Shown in pieces: positions 1-5,255 of a stretch of 5,255 nucleotides of DNA (position 1 is its first letter; every line of letters begins with the position of its first letter). The stretch is from the NCBI GenBank assembly GCA_031259905.1, contig JAIRKS010000037.1, positions 1 to 5,255 of the forward strand, written 5' to 3'. A program made the position numbers and the translations under genes. The stretch is from Odoribacteraceae bacterium (GTDB taxonomy: Bacteria > Bacteroidota > Bacteroidia > Bacteroidales > Marinifilaceae). A model generated the notes under the pieces. The model saw nothing but the letters and a program-made list of their open reading frames with translations, had not been told where the DNA came from and did no database searches.

Positions 1-312
1 ATCGTCGGACGATCAAGCATGATCGTCGGACGATCAAGCATGATCGTCGGACGATCAAGCAACATCGTCGGACGATCAAGCAACATCGTCGGACGATCAA
101 GCATGATCGGCGGACGATCAAGCATGATCGGCGGACGATCAAGCAACATCGGCGGACGATCATGCAACATCGTCGGACGATCAAGCATGATCGTCGGACG
201 ATCAAGCATGATCGTCGGACGATCAAGCAACATCGTCGGACGATCAAGCAACATCGTCGGACGATCAAGCATGATCGTCGGACGATCAAGCAACATCGTC
301 GGACGATCAAGC
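1..312. repeat. Type A sub-block with 84-bp higher-order repeat
   Basis: This block has fourteen full type A units (19-312) after the partial one. The first three bases of each unit are ATG or AAC, and their order is ATG, ATG, AAC, AAC repeated three times (19-102, 103-186, 187-270), followed by ATG, AAC. This is a higher-order repeat of four units (84 bp), indicating expansion by duplication of four-unit blocks. Units 103-165 share a T-to-G change at the eighth base, which breaks one pair of the dyad. The unit at 145-165 also has an A-to-T change in its linker. ATG-type units have the full 15-base dyad and two GATC sites; AAC-type units have a 13-base dyad and one GATC. Confidence 0.9.
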
Positions 313-501
313 ATGGTTGGCCGCCAACCGAGCGTGGTTGGCCGCCAACCGAGCATGGTTGGCGGACAACCGAGCATGGTTGGCGGACAACCGAGCATGG
401 TTGGCGGACAACTGAGCATGATTGTCGAACGATCAAGCATGGTTGGCCGCCAACCGAGCATGGTTGGCCGACAACCGAGTACGATTGGCGGACAACCGAG
501 G
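313..501. repeat. Type B sub-block of the array, mosaic and decaying towards pgi
   Basis: There are nine 21-bp units. Those at 313-354 and 439-459 have the perfect dyad GGTTGGCCGCCAACC. Those at 355-417 read GGTTGGCGGACAACC or the same with a final T, and 460-480 reads GGTTGGCCGACAACC; all have one G-A mismatch in the stem. The unit at 418-438 is a type A copy inside the B block, with T-G wobble in place of C-G at one pair. The last unit (481-501) mixes A and B bases and is the most degraded, as is common at the edge of a satellite. Beyond 501 no further unit can be recognised. Confidence 0.9.
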
Positions 502-599
502 TTGGGTCGTGAAGGGTTCGTGGGGTGTTGGTGGATGCCGGGCGCGACGCCGGGGAGCGTTTGCCCCGGGTGGCGGGGGGACGCTCCCGGCGTGTCGTG
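502..599. other. GC-rich spacer between the array and the end of pgi
   Basis: This is a non-coding gap of about 100 bases, strongly G-rich on the plus strand. Apart from the hairpin at 548-592 I see no motif. The open frames that cross it are continuations of the stop-free repeat frames. Confidence 0.6.
548..592 (-). terminator. GC-rich hairpin after the pgi stop codon, possible terminator
   Basis: CGCCGGGGAGCGT (548-560) and ACGCTCCCGGCG (581-592) are complementary over 12 bp with a single bulged base. The loop itself can pair further through CCCC/GGGG. On the minus strand the hairpin begins 7 nt after the pgi stop codon. There is no T-run on its far side, so it is not a classic intrinsic terminator. 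It could act as a 3' mRNA-stabilising stem or need a factor for termination. With no T-tract, read-through into the 21-bp array is possible. Confidence 0.4.
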
Positions 600-1889
600 T
601 CAGGAGGGTTTTCCCAGGAGGGCGAACATGTTTTGCTTGTAGGCCTCGACGCCGGGTTGGTCGAAGGCGTTTACTCCAAGGATGCCGGCAGAGATGCCGC
701 AGGCGAGTTCGTGGAAGTAGAGTAGCTCGCCGAGGTGGTGTCCCGCGAGGGCGGGGAGGTGCACGCGGAGGTTGGGGACGCCGCCGGAGAGGTGGGCGGC
801 GCGGGTGCCGCGTTCGGCCATTTTGTTGATCTCGTCGAGGCGTTTCCCGGCGAGGAAGTTGAGGTTGTCGAGGTTCTCGTCGTCGCGGGGGACGAGGAGG
901 GGGCGGCTGGCGTGTTCGACGGAGATGACGGTCTCGAAGATGTCGCGTCGTCCTTCCTGTATGTACTGGCCGAGGGAGTGCAGGTCGGTGGTGAAGTCGA
1001 CGCCGGCGGGGAAGATGCCGCGGTGTTGTTTTCCCTCGCTCTCGCCGTAGAGTTGTTTCCACCACTCGACGAGGTAGTGTAGGCGGGGGGTGTAGTTGAC
1101 GGTGATCTCGGTGGTGTATCCTTTCCGGTAGAGGGCGTTGCGGGCGGCGGCGTAGTCGAGGGCGGCGGTGTCGGTGCCGTCGAGGGAGCGTCGTTGCATG
1201 GCTGCCGCGCCGTTGATGATCGCGACGGGGTCGATGCCGGCGAGGGCGACGGGGAGGAGGCCGACGGGGGTGAGGACGGAGTATCGTCCGCCGACGTCGG
1301 CGGGGATGGCGAAGGTGGCGTATCCTTCCCTGGTGGCGAGGGCGCGTAGGGCGCCGCGGTGTTCGTCTGTGATGGCGATGACGCGCCGTGCGGCCTCGGT
1401 TTTCCCGGTTTGTCGCTCGAGTAGCGCGCGGAGGAGGCGGAAGGCGATGGCGGGTTCGGTGGTGGTGCCGGACTTGGAGATGACGCAGATGCCGAAGGGG
1501 CGGTGCTGGAGGTGGCGTAGCAGGGCGTCGTGGTATTCCTCGTCGAGGTGGTGCCCGGCGAAGAGGACGCGCGGGGGTTGCTGGAGGGTGTCGAGGGGGT
1601 CGGAGAGGGCGTCGATGATGGCTTTCGCGCCGAGGTAGGAGCCTCCGATGCCGACGATGACGACGGTGTCGACGCGTTGGCGGAGGGCGGCGGCGGCGGC
1701 GGCGAGGTGTTGGATGTTTTCGCGGGCGATGCTGTCGGGGAGGCGTAGCCAGCCGGTGTATTCGTTGCCGCGTGCCGTGCCGTCGAGGAGGGCGGCGAGG
1801 GCGTCGGTGGCTTCTTGTTTGAGGGCGGTGATTTCGTCGCCGGTGATGAAGTCGAGGGCGGCGGTGTAGTCTAGTTTTAGTTGGTTCAT
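600..1889 (-). CDS. pgi: Glucose-6-phosphate isomerase
   Basis: This cytosolic enzyme interconverts glucose 6-phosphate and fructose 6-phosphate in glycolysis and gluconeogenesis. The 429-residue protein matches the short bacterial form of the family (about 440-450 residues). Visible features are the first sugar-isomerase (SIS) fold with GIGGSYLGAKA (80-90) and the phosphate loop SKSGTTTEPA (138-147), signature 1 around GGRYSVLTPVG (200-210), GESEGK (282-287), TDLHSLGQ (301-308) and signature 2 GILGVNAFDQPGVEAYK (402-418). E283, H304 and K418 have the same spacing as the catalytic Glu290, His311 and Lys425 I recall for the Bacillus stearothermophilus enzyme. The ATG at 1889 is chosen because MNQLKLDY aligns with the usual family start. 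It follows the nuclease stop codon after 1 nt, with an A-rich and no Shine-Dalgarno leader, which suggests a shared transcript and possible translational coupling. It is intact and last in the minus-strand block. Confidence 0.97.
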   Translation of the reverse strand: MNQLKLDYTAALDFITGDEITALKQEATDALAALLDGTARGNEYTGWLRLPDSIARENIQHLAAAAAALRQRVDTVVIVGIGGSYLGAKAIIDALSDPLDTLQQPPRVLFAGHHLDEEYHDALLRHLQHRPFGICVISKSGTTTEPAIAFRLLRALLERQTGKTEAARRVIAITDEHRGALRALATREGYATFAIPADVGGRYSVLTPVGLLPVALAGIDPVAIINGAAAMQRRSLDGTDTAALDYAAARNALYRKGYTTEITVNYTPRLHYLVEWWKQLYGESEGKQHRGIFPAGVDFTTDLHSLGQYIQEGRRDIFETVISVEHASRPLLVPRDDENLDNLNFLAGKRLDEINKMAERGTRAAHLSGGVPNLRVHLPALAGHHLGELLYFHELACGISAGILGVNAFDQPGVEAYKQNMFALLGKPS

Positions 1890-1890
1890 G

Positions 1891-2457
1891 TTATTTGTTT
1901 TTTCTGTTGTTTAACTCGTCCCTGTAGAGGGATGCTTTCTCGTAGTCTTCTTTTTTCACGGCTTCTTCCATGAGGCGGGTGAGTTGCTCGACGGTGAGGG
2001 TGCCGAGTGTCCGGGGGGTGGCGAGGTGCCCGGGCACGAGGTCGTTTCCGGTGGCGATCATGGCCGTTTGCTGGAATACCTGTCGGGAGATGTATACCGG
2101 GATGTCGAAGCGGGCGGCGATGGCGATGGCGTCGGAGACGCGGGCGTCGATGAAGAGGTCCCCGCGCGGGAGTGCGAGTTGTATCCTGGCGAGGAAGATG
2201 CCGGCTTGCCACTGGTGGATGTGTATTTCGACGGGGGTGATGCCGGTGTTGTCGAGGATGTTTTTCAGGAGGTCGTGTGTGGTTGGCCTCCGTCCGGGGG
2301 TGTATTCCAGTTGTTCGCTGATGGCGCGGGCCTCGTTTTCCCCGGTGATGACGGGTACGCGGTAGTGTCCCTCGTCGTCGACGAGGATGATCGCGTATAT
2401 TCCCGGGTGGGATACGCTGCAGGATATTCCCGCGAGGGTGAGTTTTATTTTGTCCAT
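1891..2457 (-). CDS. Bifunctional nuclease family protein (DUF151) with C-terminal UVR motif
   Basis: The protein has 188 residues. The N-terminal part (about 1-135) is a DUF151 / bifunctional nuclease domain: VPVITGENEARAI (34-46), RRPTTHDLL (56-64) and the hallmark IDARVSDAIAIAARFDIPVY (103-122). The C-terminal 30 or so residues (about 154-186, with LMEEAVKKEDYEKASLYRDE) form a UVR motif, the helical hairpin that mediates UvrB-UvrC contact and also occurs in Clp/McsA-type proteins. Plant and thermophile relatives of the domain have reported DNase and RNase activity. The substrate and biological role here are unknown, and the UVR tail suggests docking to a partner. No signal peptide is visible, so it is probably cytosolic. 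It sits 15 nt after sdaA and 1 nt before pgi, so it is probably co-transcribed with both. The family call is secure; nuclease activity is inferred from the family. Confidence 0.92.
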   Translation of the reverse strand: MDKIKLTLAGISCSVSHPGIYAIILVDDEGHYRVPVITGENEARAISEQLEYTPGRRPTTHDLLKNILDNTGITPVEIHIHQWQAGIFLARIQLALPRGDLFIDARVSDAIAIAARFDIPVYISRQVFQQTAMIATGNDLVPGHLATPRTLGTLTVEQLTRLMEEAVKKEDYEKASLYRDELNNRKNK

Positions 2458-2472
2458 CGTTTTTCGCGTGTG

Positions 2473-3672
2473 TTAAGGGATGTGGCAGGTGCGCGCGAGG
2501 CCGCCGAGGCTGGTTTCGCGGTATTTTGCTTGCATGTCGCGGCCGGTTTGCATCATGGTCTCGACGACGTCGTCGAAGGATACCTTGTGTTGCCCGTCCG
2601 AGAAGAGGGCGTAGACGGCACATTCTCTTGCTTTTTGGGAGATGAAGGCGTTGCGTTCGATGCAGGGGATCTGGACGTAGCCGCCGACGGGGTCGCAGGT
2701 CAGGCCGAGGTTGTGCTCGAAGCCCATCTCGGCGGCGTATTCTACCTGGAGGGGGGTGCCGCCGAGGATTTGTGTTGCCGCCCCGGCGGCCATCGCGCAG
2801 GCTGTCCCGAGTTCTCCCTGGCATCCTACTTCCGCGCCGGAGATGGATCCGCGTGTTTTGACGATGTTGCCGATGAGTCCGGCCGTTGCCAGGCCCTTGA
2901 GGAGGCGCCGGTCGCTGATGTCCTGGTCTTGCCGGAGGAAGTGTAGCACGGCGGGTAGGACGCCGGCGGCGCCGCAGGTGGGGGCCGTGACGACGAGTCC
3001 GCCGGCGGCGTTTTCTTCTGCCACGGCGAGGGCCGCCGCGAAGACGGTTCCCATGTGTCGCGACGCTCCCGAGGATTGGCGGGCGCGGGCGTGGTAGGCG
3101 GCTGCCTTGCGGGCCAGTCGCGGGGTGCCGGGGAGGACGCCCTCGTTTTCGAGGCCGCGGCGGATGGCGTCTTGCATGGCGTGCCAGACGTGCTCGAGGT
3201 AGTCGTACAGGTCGGGGGACTCGTGCGCTTCCACGTATTCGGTGAAGGTGCGCCCTTCTTCCTTGCACCATTGCAAGACGTCCGACATGCTGGCGTCCGG
3301 GTAGGTTTCTTGTTCCTCGAAGGTGCCGCGCTCGTCCCACAGGTCTCCGCCGCCGACGCTGTATACTTCCCAGCGGTCCGTGACGCGTTCCCCGTCGATG
3401 GCCTCGAATAGCATCCCGTTGGGGTGGCGGGGGAGGGTTTCTCCCGGTTTCCAGATGATTTCCGTTCGTGCCTCGTCGCGGATGACCTTTCGTATGGCGT
3501 CGTCGGTGCCGTGTCCTTTCCCGGTGAGCGCGAGGCTGCCGTGGAGGGTTACCCGGATGGTGGGCGTTCCCGGGTGGTTGTCCATGAAGTGGCGGGCGGC
3601 TCTCCCCGGCCCCATCGTGTGGCTGGAGGAGGGGCCGTATCCTGTCTTGTATATCTCTTTTATCGAGTGCAT
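2473..3672 (-). CDS. sdaA: L-serine ammonia-lyase (L-serine dehydratase), iron-sulfur type, single chain
   Basis: This enzyme deaminates L-serine to pyruvate and ammonia using a [4Fe-4S] cluster. The 399-residue chain carries both parts that are separate (alpha/beta) in some Firmicutes: an N-terminal beta domain with TGYGPSSSHTMGPG (10-23), and a C-terminal alpha domain with APTCGAAGVLPA (230-241), GCQGELGTACAMAAG (283-297), LTCDPVGGYVQIPCIERN (324-341) and the ending YRETSLGGLA (384-393). C284, C326 and C337 have spacings 42 and 11, the same as the cluster ligands I recall for Legionella L-serine dehydratase (C343, C385, C396). That enzyme also has a C-terminal cysteine that folds into the active site; here C396 lies three residues from the end. 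The ATG at 3672 starts directly before the family N-terminus SIKEIYKTGYGPSSSH. It is preceded by an A-rich leader. No promoter is evident in the short gap behind rnpB. Confidence 0.96.
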   Translation of the reverse strand: MHSIKEIYKTGYGPSSSHTMGPGRAARHFMDNHPGTPTIRVTLHGSLALTGKGHGTDDAIRKVIRDEARTEIIWKPGETLPRHPNGMLFEAIDGERVTDRWEVYSVGGGDLWDERGTFEEQETYPDASMSDVLQWCKEEGRTFTEYVEAHESPDLYDYLEHVWHAMQDAIRRGLENEGVLPGTPRLARKAAAYHARARQSSGASRHMGTVFAAALAVAEENAAGGLVVTAPTCGAAGVLPAVLHFLRQDQDISDRRLLKGLATAGLIGNIVKTRGSISGAEVGCQGELGTACAMAAGAATQILGGTPLQVEYAAEMGFEHNLGLTCDPVGGYVQIPCIERNAFISQKARECAVYALFSDGQHKVSFDDVVETMMQTGRDMQAKYRETSLGGLARTCHIP

Positions 3673-3707
3673 GGGTTTTGTTTTTGTCGTTTATTACTGT
3701 TGTTTGT

Positions 3708-4069
3708 TCAATGGAGAGAGGCGGCCCTGTAAGCCGGATTCTGTACCTCGCGGTTTCTATCATTTATCTACCCCGCGAGTCACCTCGCGGGTGGAGCGAC
3801 CTACCCCCTAACATCGGCCGGGCCAGCCTGCGCGTTAGTGTACATGGTCTTGCAACTCGTGGGACGCGCGGCTACCCGGTCACCCGGAGTACCGGTAGGC
3901 TCTTACCCTACCTTTTCACCCTTGTCTCGCGGACGAGACGGTTATTTTCTGTCGCGTTACCTCACCCTTTCGGGTAACTTCCCGTTAGGAAGCACGATGC
4001 CCTGCGTTGTCCGGACTTTCCTCTCTCCCTCGCGGGACAGCGATAGAACGGGCCGCCTTTTTCCATTGA
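3708..4069 (-). repeat. 20-bp inverted repeat enclosing rnpB (extended P1 stem)
   Basis: Bases 3708-3727 and 4050-4069 are inverted copies with two mismatches (3716/4061 and 3718/4059). The inner 8 bp are P1 itself. The outer part adds a 7-bp perfect block (TCAATGG with CCATTGA) joined through an alternating A/G-rich stretch. The outer arm ends 3 nt from the yqgE stop codon. It would bring both ends of the RNA together in a long stem, a shape suited to endonuclease excision from a longer transcript. Confidence 0.75.
3715..4062 (-). ncRNA. rnpB: RNase P RNA (bacterial type A)
   Basis: This is the catalytic RNA of RNase P, which trims the 5' leaders of pre-tRNAs. Reading the minus strand, the 5' part contains GAGGAAAGTCCGGAC (complement of about 4011-4025), the universally conserved P4 / CR-I strand. 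It is followed by CGAAAGGGTGAGGTAACG and GGTAGGGTAAGAGCCTACC (P11-P12 region with conserved GGTAAGAGC). The 3' part has AGATAAATGATAG and ACAGAATCCGGCTTAC (CR-V, partner of P4; complement of about 3730-3745). The P1 helix is GGCGGCCC (4050-4057) with GGGCCGCC (3720-3727). The length of about 345 nt is normal. Exact ends are uncertain by several bases because the P1 pairing extends outward. I could not place the P15 loop that contacts tRNA CCA with certainty. It lies between yqgE and sdaA on the same strand, with no clear promoter of its own. Confidence 0.96.
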
Positions 4070-4072
4070 TCG

Positions 4073-4666
4073 TTAGTTCATCACCGGGTCTGCCGGGAAA
4101 ACCGCCCGGAGGCGGTATCGCGCGCCGAACGCGCTCGCGGATTCACTCCACAGTGTCTCGTCGGGGGAGGAGAACAGGCGATCCGCGTCGATGTCCCCGA
4201 CGACCCAGGAGCGCTCTTTTAGTTCCCCGTCCAGCTGGTTCTCTCCCCAGCCGCTGTAGCCCGCGAAGAAACGGATCCCGTCCGGGTGGATTTTCCCGTC
4301 CCGGATGAATCCCGTTAACGCTTCGATGTCCCCGCCCCAGTATATCCCGCCGGGAAGGGCGTGCGATCCCTCGATCCACGGGAAACGGTGGAGGTAGCAA
4401 AGCCGGTCTGTCTCCACGGGACCGCCCGCGTGGAAGCGGAAGCGTTTACCGGGCAAGAAGCACGGCAGGTTGCTCGCGAGAGCTGGCGGGAGGGGCTTGT
4501 TTAGCACGAGACCGACGCTCCCCCGCTCGTTATGTTCTACCATGTAGACGACCGAACGGTTGAAGTAGCGGCCTCCCAGGAAAGGGTCCGCGACGAGCAC
4601 TCTCCCCGCTTTTACTTGACTACCGTCGTGTCGTGTCTGCCACAAGTCTTGAAATTGTTCTTCCAT
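4073..4666 (-). CDS. yqgE: YqgE/AlgH family protein (UPF0301)
   Basis: This 197-residue protein belongs to the YqgE/AlgH family (DUF179), whose usual length is about 185-200 residues. Visible family motifs are GRVLVADPFLGG (21-32) followed by FNRSVVYMVEH (35-45), GSVGLVLNKP (49-58), the central GGPVETD (81-87), and GYSGWGENQLDGELKERSW (136-154), the most diagnostic block. No signal peptide or membrane segment is visible. Its biochemical role is not established; the AlgH name comes from a Pseudomonas alginate regulator, and that role should not be assumed here. The ATG at 4666 leaves a 65-nt divergent gap to the DUF4294 gene and has a good Bacteroides-type promoter behind it. The stop codon lies about 10 nt from the start of rnpB, so the rnpB promoter, if separate, must lie inside this gene. 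Confidence 0.93.
   Translation of the reverse strand: MEEQFQDLWQTRHDGSQVKAGRVLVADPFLGGRYFNRSVVYMVEHNERGSVGLVLNKPLPPALASNLPCFLPGKRFRFHAGGPVETDRLCYLHRFPWIEGSHALPGGIYWGGDIEALTGFIRDGKIHPDGIRFFAGYSGWGENQLDGELKERSWVVGDIDADRLFSSPDETLWSESASAFGARYRLRAVFPADPVMN
4101..4116 (-). terminator. Small hairpin with UCCG tetraloop inside the 3' end of yqgE
   Basis: On the minus strand ACCGCC-TCCG-GGCGGT forms a perfect 6-bp stem closed by a C(UCCG)G tetraloop of the very stable UNCG class, followed by TTTCCC. It falls within the last 15 or so codons of yqgE, just upstream of rnpB. It resembles a weak intrinsic terminator, but in GC-rich coding sequence such a stem may arise by chance. Confidence 0.25.
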
Positions 4667-4676
4667 TCGCGTGATT

Positions 4677-4709
4677 TAAATATAAACATTACTTTTGCAT
4701 GTAAGCAAA
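4677..4709 (-). promoter_or_regulatory. Bacteroides-type promoter for yqgE
   Basis: On the minus strand TTTG (complement of 4706-4709) is followed after 21 nt by TATATTTA (complement of 4677-4684). This fits the -33 TTTG / -7 TAnnTTTG consensus of the Bacteroidota housekeeping sigma factor, missing only the last G. It lies about 10 nt before the yqgE ATG, in an AT-rich island that contrasts with the GC-rich genes, so the leader would be very short. It may drive the whole minus-strand block. TTTG on the plus strand at 4694-4697 mirrors it (TTTGC / GCAAA dyad 4694-4709), but I see no good -7 box for the plus-strand gene. Confidence 0.6.
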
Positions 4710-4731
4710 GAACGATCGCGAAGATACTATA

Positions 4732-5255
4732 ATGTACAAGATAATACTCGTCATGGCGCTGTCTTTATTTTCCCCGCCGGGTGCGCGCGCGGGGTGCGAG
4801 GAGGCTGCCCGCGTCGTCCGGCAGGAGGATACTCTCCGGCATTTTACCCTTCCCGGTGTCCGGGTTGTCGGGAAGGTCCGGGGGAAGAGGTATTACGAGC
4901 GACTTCGCGAACGGGACGCGCGTACGCGTCGTGACGTGCGGAAGGCTTACCCGTACGCGAGGGAGGCCGCCCGGCGGATCGAGCAGATCGAGGAGCGCTT
5001 GTCGCGCGTCGCCCACGGGAAGGAACGAAAGGAGATTATCAAAACGGAATATAATAACCTGATGAAGGCGTTTAAAGAGCCGTTGATGAAGTTGACGATC
5101 ACGCAGGGAAGGATTCTCGTCCGGCTGATCTACCGGGAAACCAGGAAGAGTTCTTTCCATCACATCAAGGAGTACAAGGGGGGAGTGAACGCGTATTTCT
5201 GGCAATCGCTCGCCTTGTTGTTCGGCAATAACCTGAAGGCGGGTTACGATCCTGA
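4732..5255 (+). CDS. DUF4294 domain-containing protein, 3' end cut by window
   Basis: The frame is open from the ATG at 4732 to the right edge (174 codons seen). The N-terminus MYKIILVMALSLFSPPGARA has a lysine, a hydrophobic stretch and an A-R-A site before residue 21, so it is probably exported. The following GC is not a convincing lipobox. The rest matches DUF4294, a family of unknown function found in Bacteroidota: RRDVRKAYPYAREAA (66-80), a charged predicted helix (about 78-115), LTITQGRILVRLIYRET (121-137) and the conserved FWQSLALLFGNNLKAGYDP (156-174). Only a short tail should be missing, since members are about 200-230 residues long. It is divergent from yqgE. A TATAAT overlaps the ATG (4728-4733), so a start at Met8 (4753) is possible, but it would shorten the signal peptide and lose its lysine. 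The function is unknown. Confidence 0.88.
   Translation, partial: MYKIILVMALSLFSPPGARAGCEEAARVVRQEDTLRHFTLPGVRVVGKVRGKRYYERLRERDARTRRDVRKAYPYAREAARRIEQIEERLSRVAHGKERKEIIKTEYNNLMKAFKEPLMKLTITQGRILVRLIYRETRKSSFHHIKEYKGGVNAYFWQSLALLFGNNLKAGYDP

Larger units (their letters stand above)
1..501. repeat. 21-bp tandem repeat array, each unit a dyad or potential hairpin
   Basis: The array has 23 consecutive 21-bp units (the first full one starts at 19) plus an 18-base partial unit at the left edge, so it continues outside the window. There are no insertions or deletions, so phase is kept throughout. Each unit holds a 13-15 base inverted repeat centred on its tenth base, separated from the next by a linker around AAGCAT or GAGCAT. 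Type A (units in 1-312 and 418-438) has the dyad GATCGTCGGACGATC; type B (313-417 and 439-501) has GGTTGGCCGCCAACC. As RNA, each could form a 6-bp stem with a 3-nt loop on either strand. The period is two helical turns, so the dyads face one side of the helix. Two of three frames are open on each strand simply because the unit length is a multiple of three and contains few stops. It lies downstream of pgi. Its function is unknown: protein-binding array, structured 3' UTR and neutral satellite are all possible. Confidence 0.97.

Noticed and set aside
1..501. CRISPR array
   Set aside because: Units are contiguous 21-mers with only a 6-nt invariant linker, no unique spacers, and no cas genes in the window.
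162..512. Second plus-strand frame through the repeats (RRTIKHD-like)
   Set aside because: The same stop-free artefact in another frame, with no start context and no non-repeat domain.
1..642. Plus-strand open frame encoding heptapeptide repeats (MIVGRSS / MVGRQPS)
   Set aside because: Two of three frames on each strand are open because the unit is 21 bp and has few stops. The peptide is not kept between unit types while the dyad is, and the frame runs antisense into the end of pgi.
433..1065. Minus-strand frame across the pgi end and the array, and several plus-strand frames opposite pgi
   Set aside because: Arg/Pro-rich or Glu/Val/Gly-rich shadows of pgi codons continuing into stop-poor repeats.
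3673..3707. Separate sdaA promoter
   Set aside because: The minus strand here is A-rich (a translation start region), but no TTTG / TAnnTTTG pair or convincing -35/-10 pair could be placed.
1886..3763. 625-codon minus-strand open frame
   Set aside because: It is an out-of-frame shadow of the GC-rich sdaA and DUF151 genes; its composition is almost entirely R, P, H and G with no domain.
3678..4308. Plus-strand open frames over rnpB and the yqgE end
   Set aside because: The DNA is explained by RNase P RNA and yqgE on the other strand; no protein family is recognisable.
4765..5205. 146-codon minus-strand frame opposite the DUF4294 gene
   Set aside because: The plus-strand frame has a signal peptide and family motifs over its whole length; the antisense frame has none.

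Overview
The window looks like chromosomal DNA from a GC-rich member of the Bacteroidota, probably Bacteroidales. The evidence is a DUF4294 protein (a family known essentially from this phylum), A-rich start regions without Shine-Dalgarno sequences, a promoter of the Bacteroides TTTG / TAnnTTTG type, and close family resemblance of all five proteins. Genus cannot be read from the sequence.

Layout, left to right. 1-501: a tandem array of 23 full 21-bp units plus one partial unit, cut by the left edge. Each unit carries a short dyad (potential hairpin). Two unit types differ by paired, compensating changes in the two arms. 502-599: a GC-rich gap with a strong hairpin just past the pgi stop codon. 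600-4666: a minus-strand block, transcribed right to left in the order yqgE-like, RNase P RNA (rnpB), sdaA, DUF151-UVR nuclease, pgi. 4667-4731: an AT-rich divergent promoter region. 4732 to the right edge: the 5' part of a plus-strand DUF4294 gene with a signal peptide.

The minus-strand block has tight spacings: 1 nt between nuclease and pgi, 15 nt between sdaA and nuclease, about 40 nt between rnpB and sdaA, and about 10 nt between yqgE and rnpB. It could be transcribed as one long unit from the yqgE promoter. rnpB is bounded by a 20-bp inverted repeat that lengthens its P1 helix, as expected for an RNA excised from a longer transcript. The protein genes are housekeeping: central sugar metabolism (Pgi), serine catabolism to pyruvate (SdaA) and a predicted nuclease.

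The least explained part is the 21-bp array. Base-pair covariation between unit subtypes, an 84-bp higher-order order of units, and the two-helical-turn period all suggest selection on DNA or RNA structure rather than on an encoded peptide.
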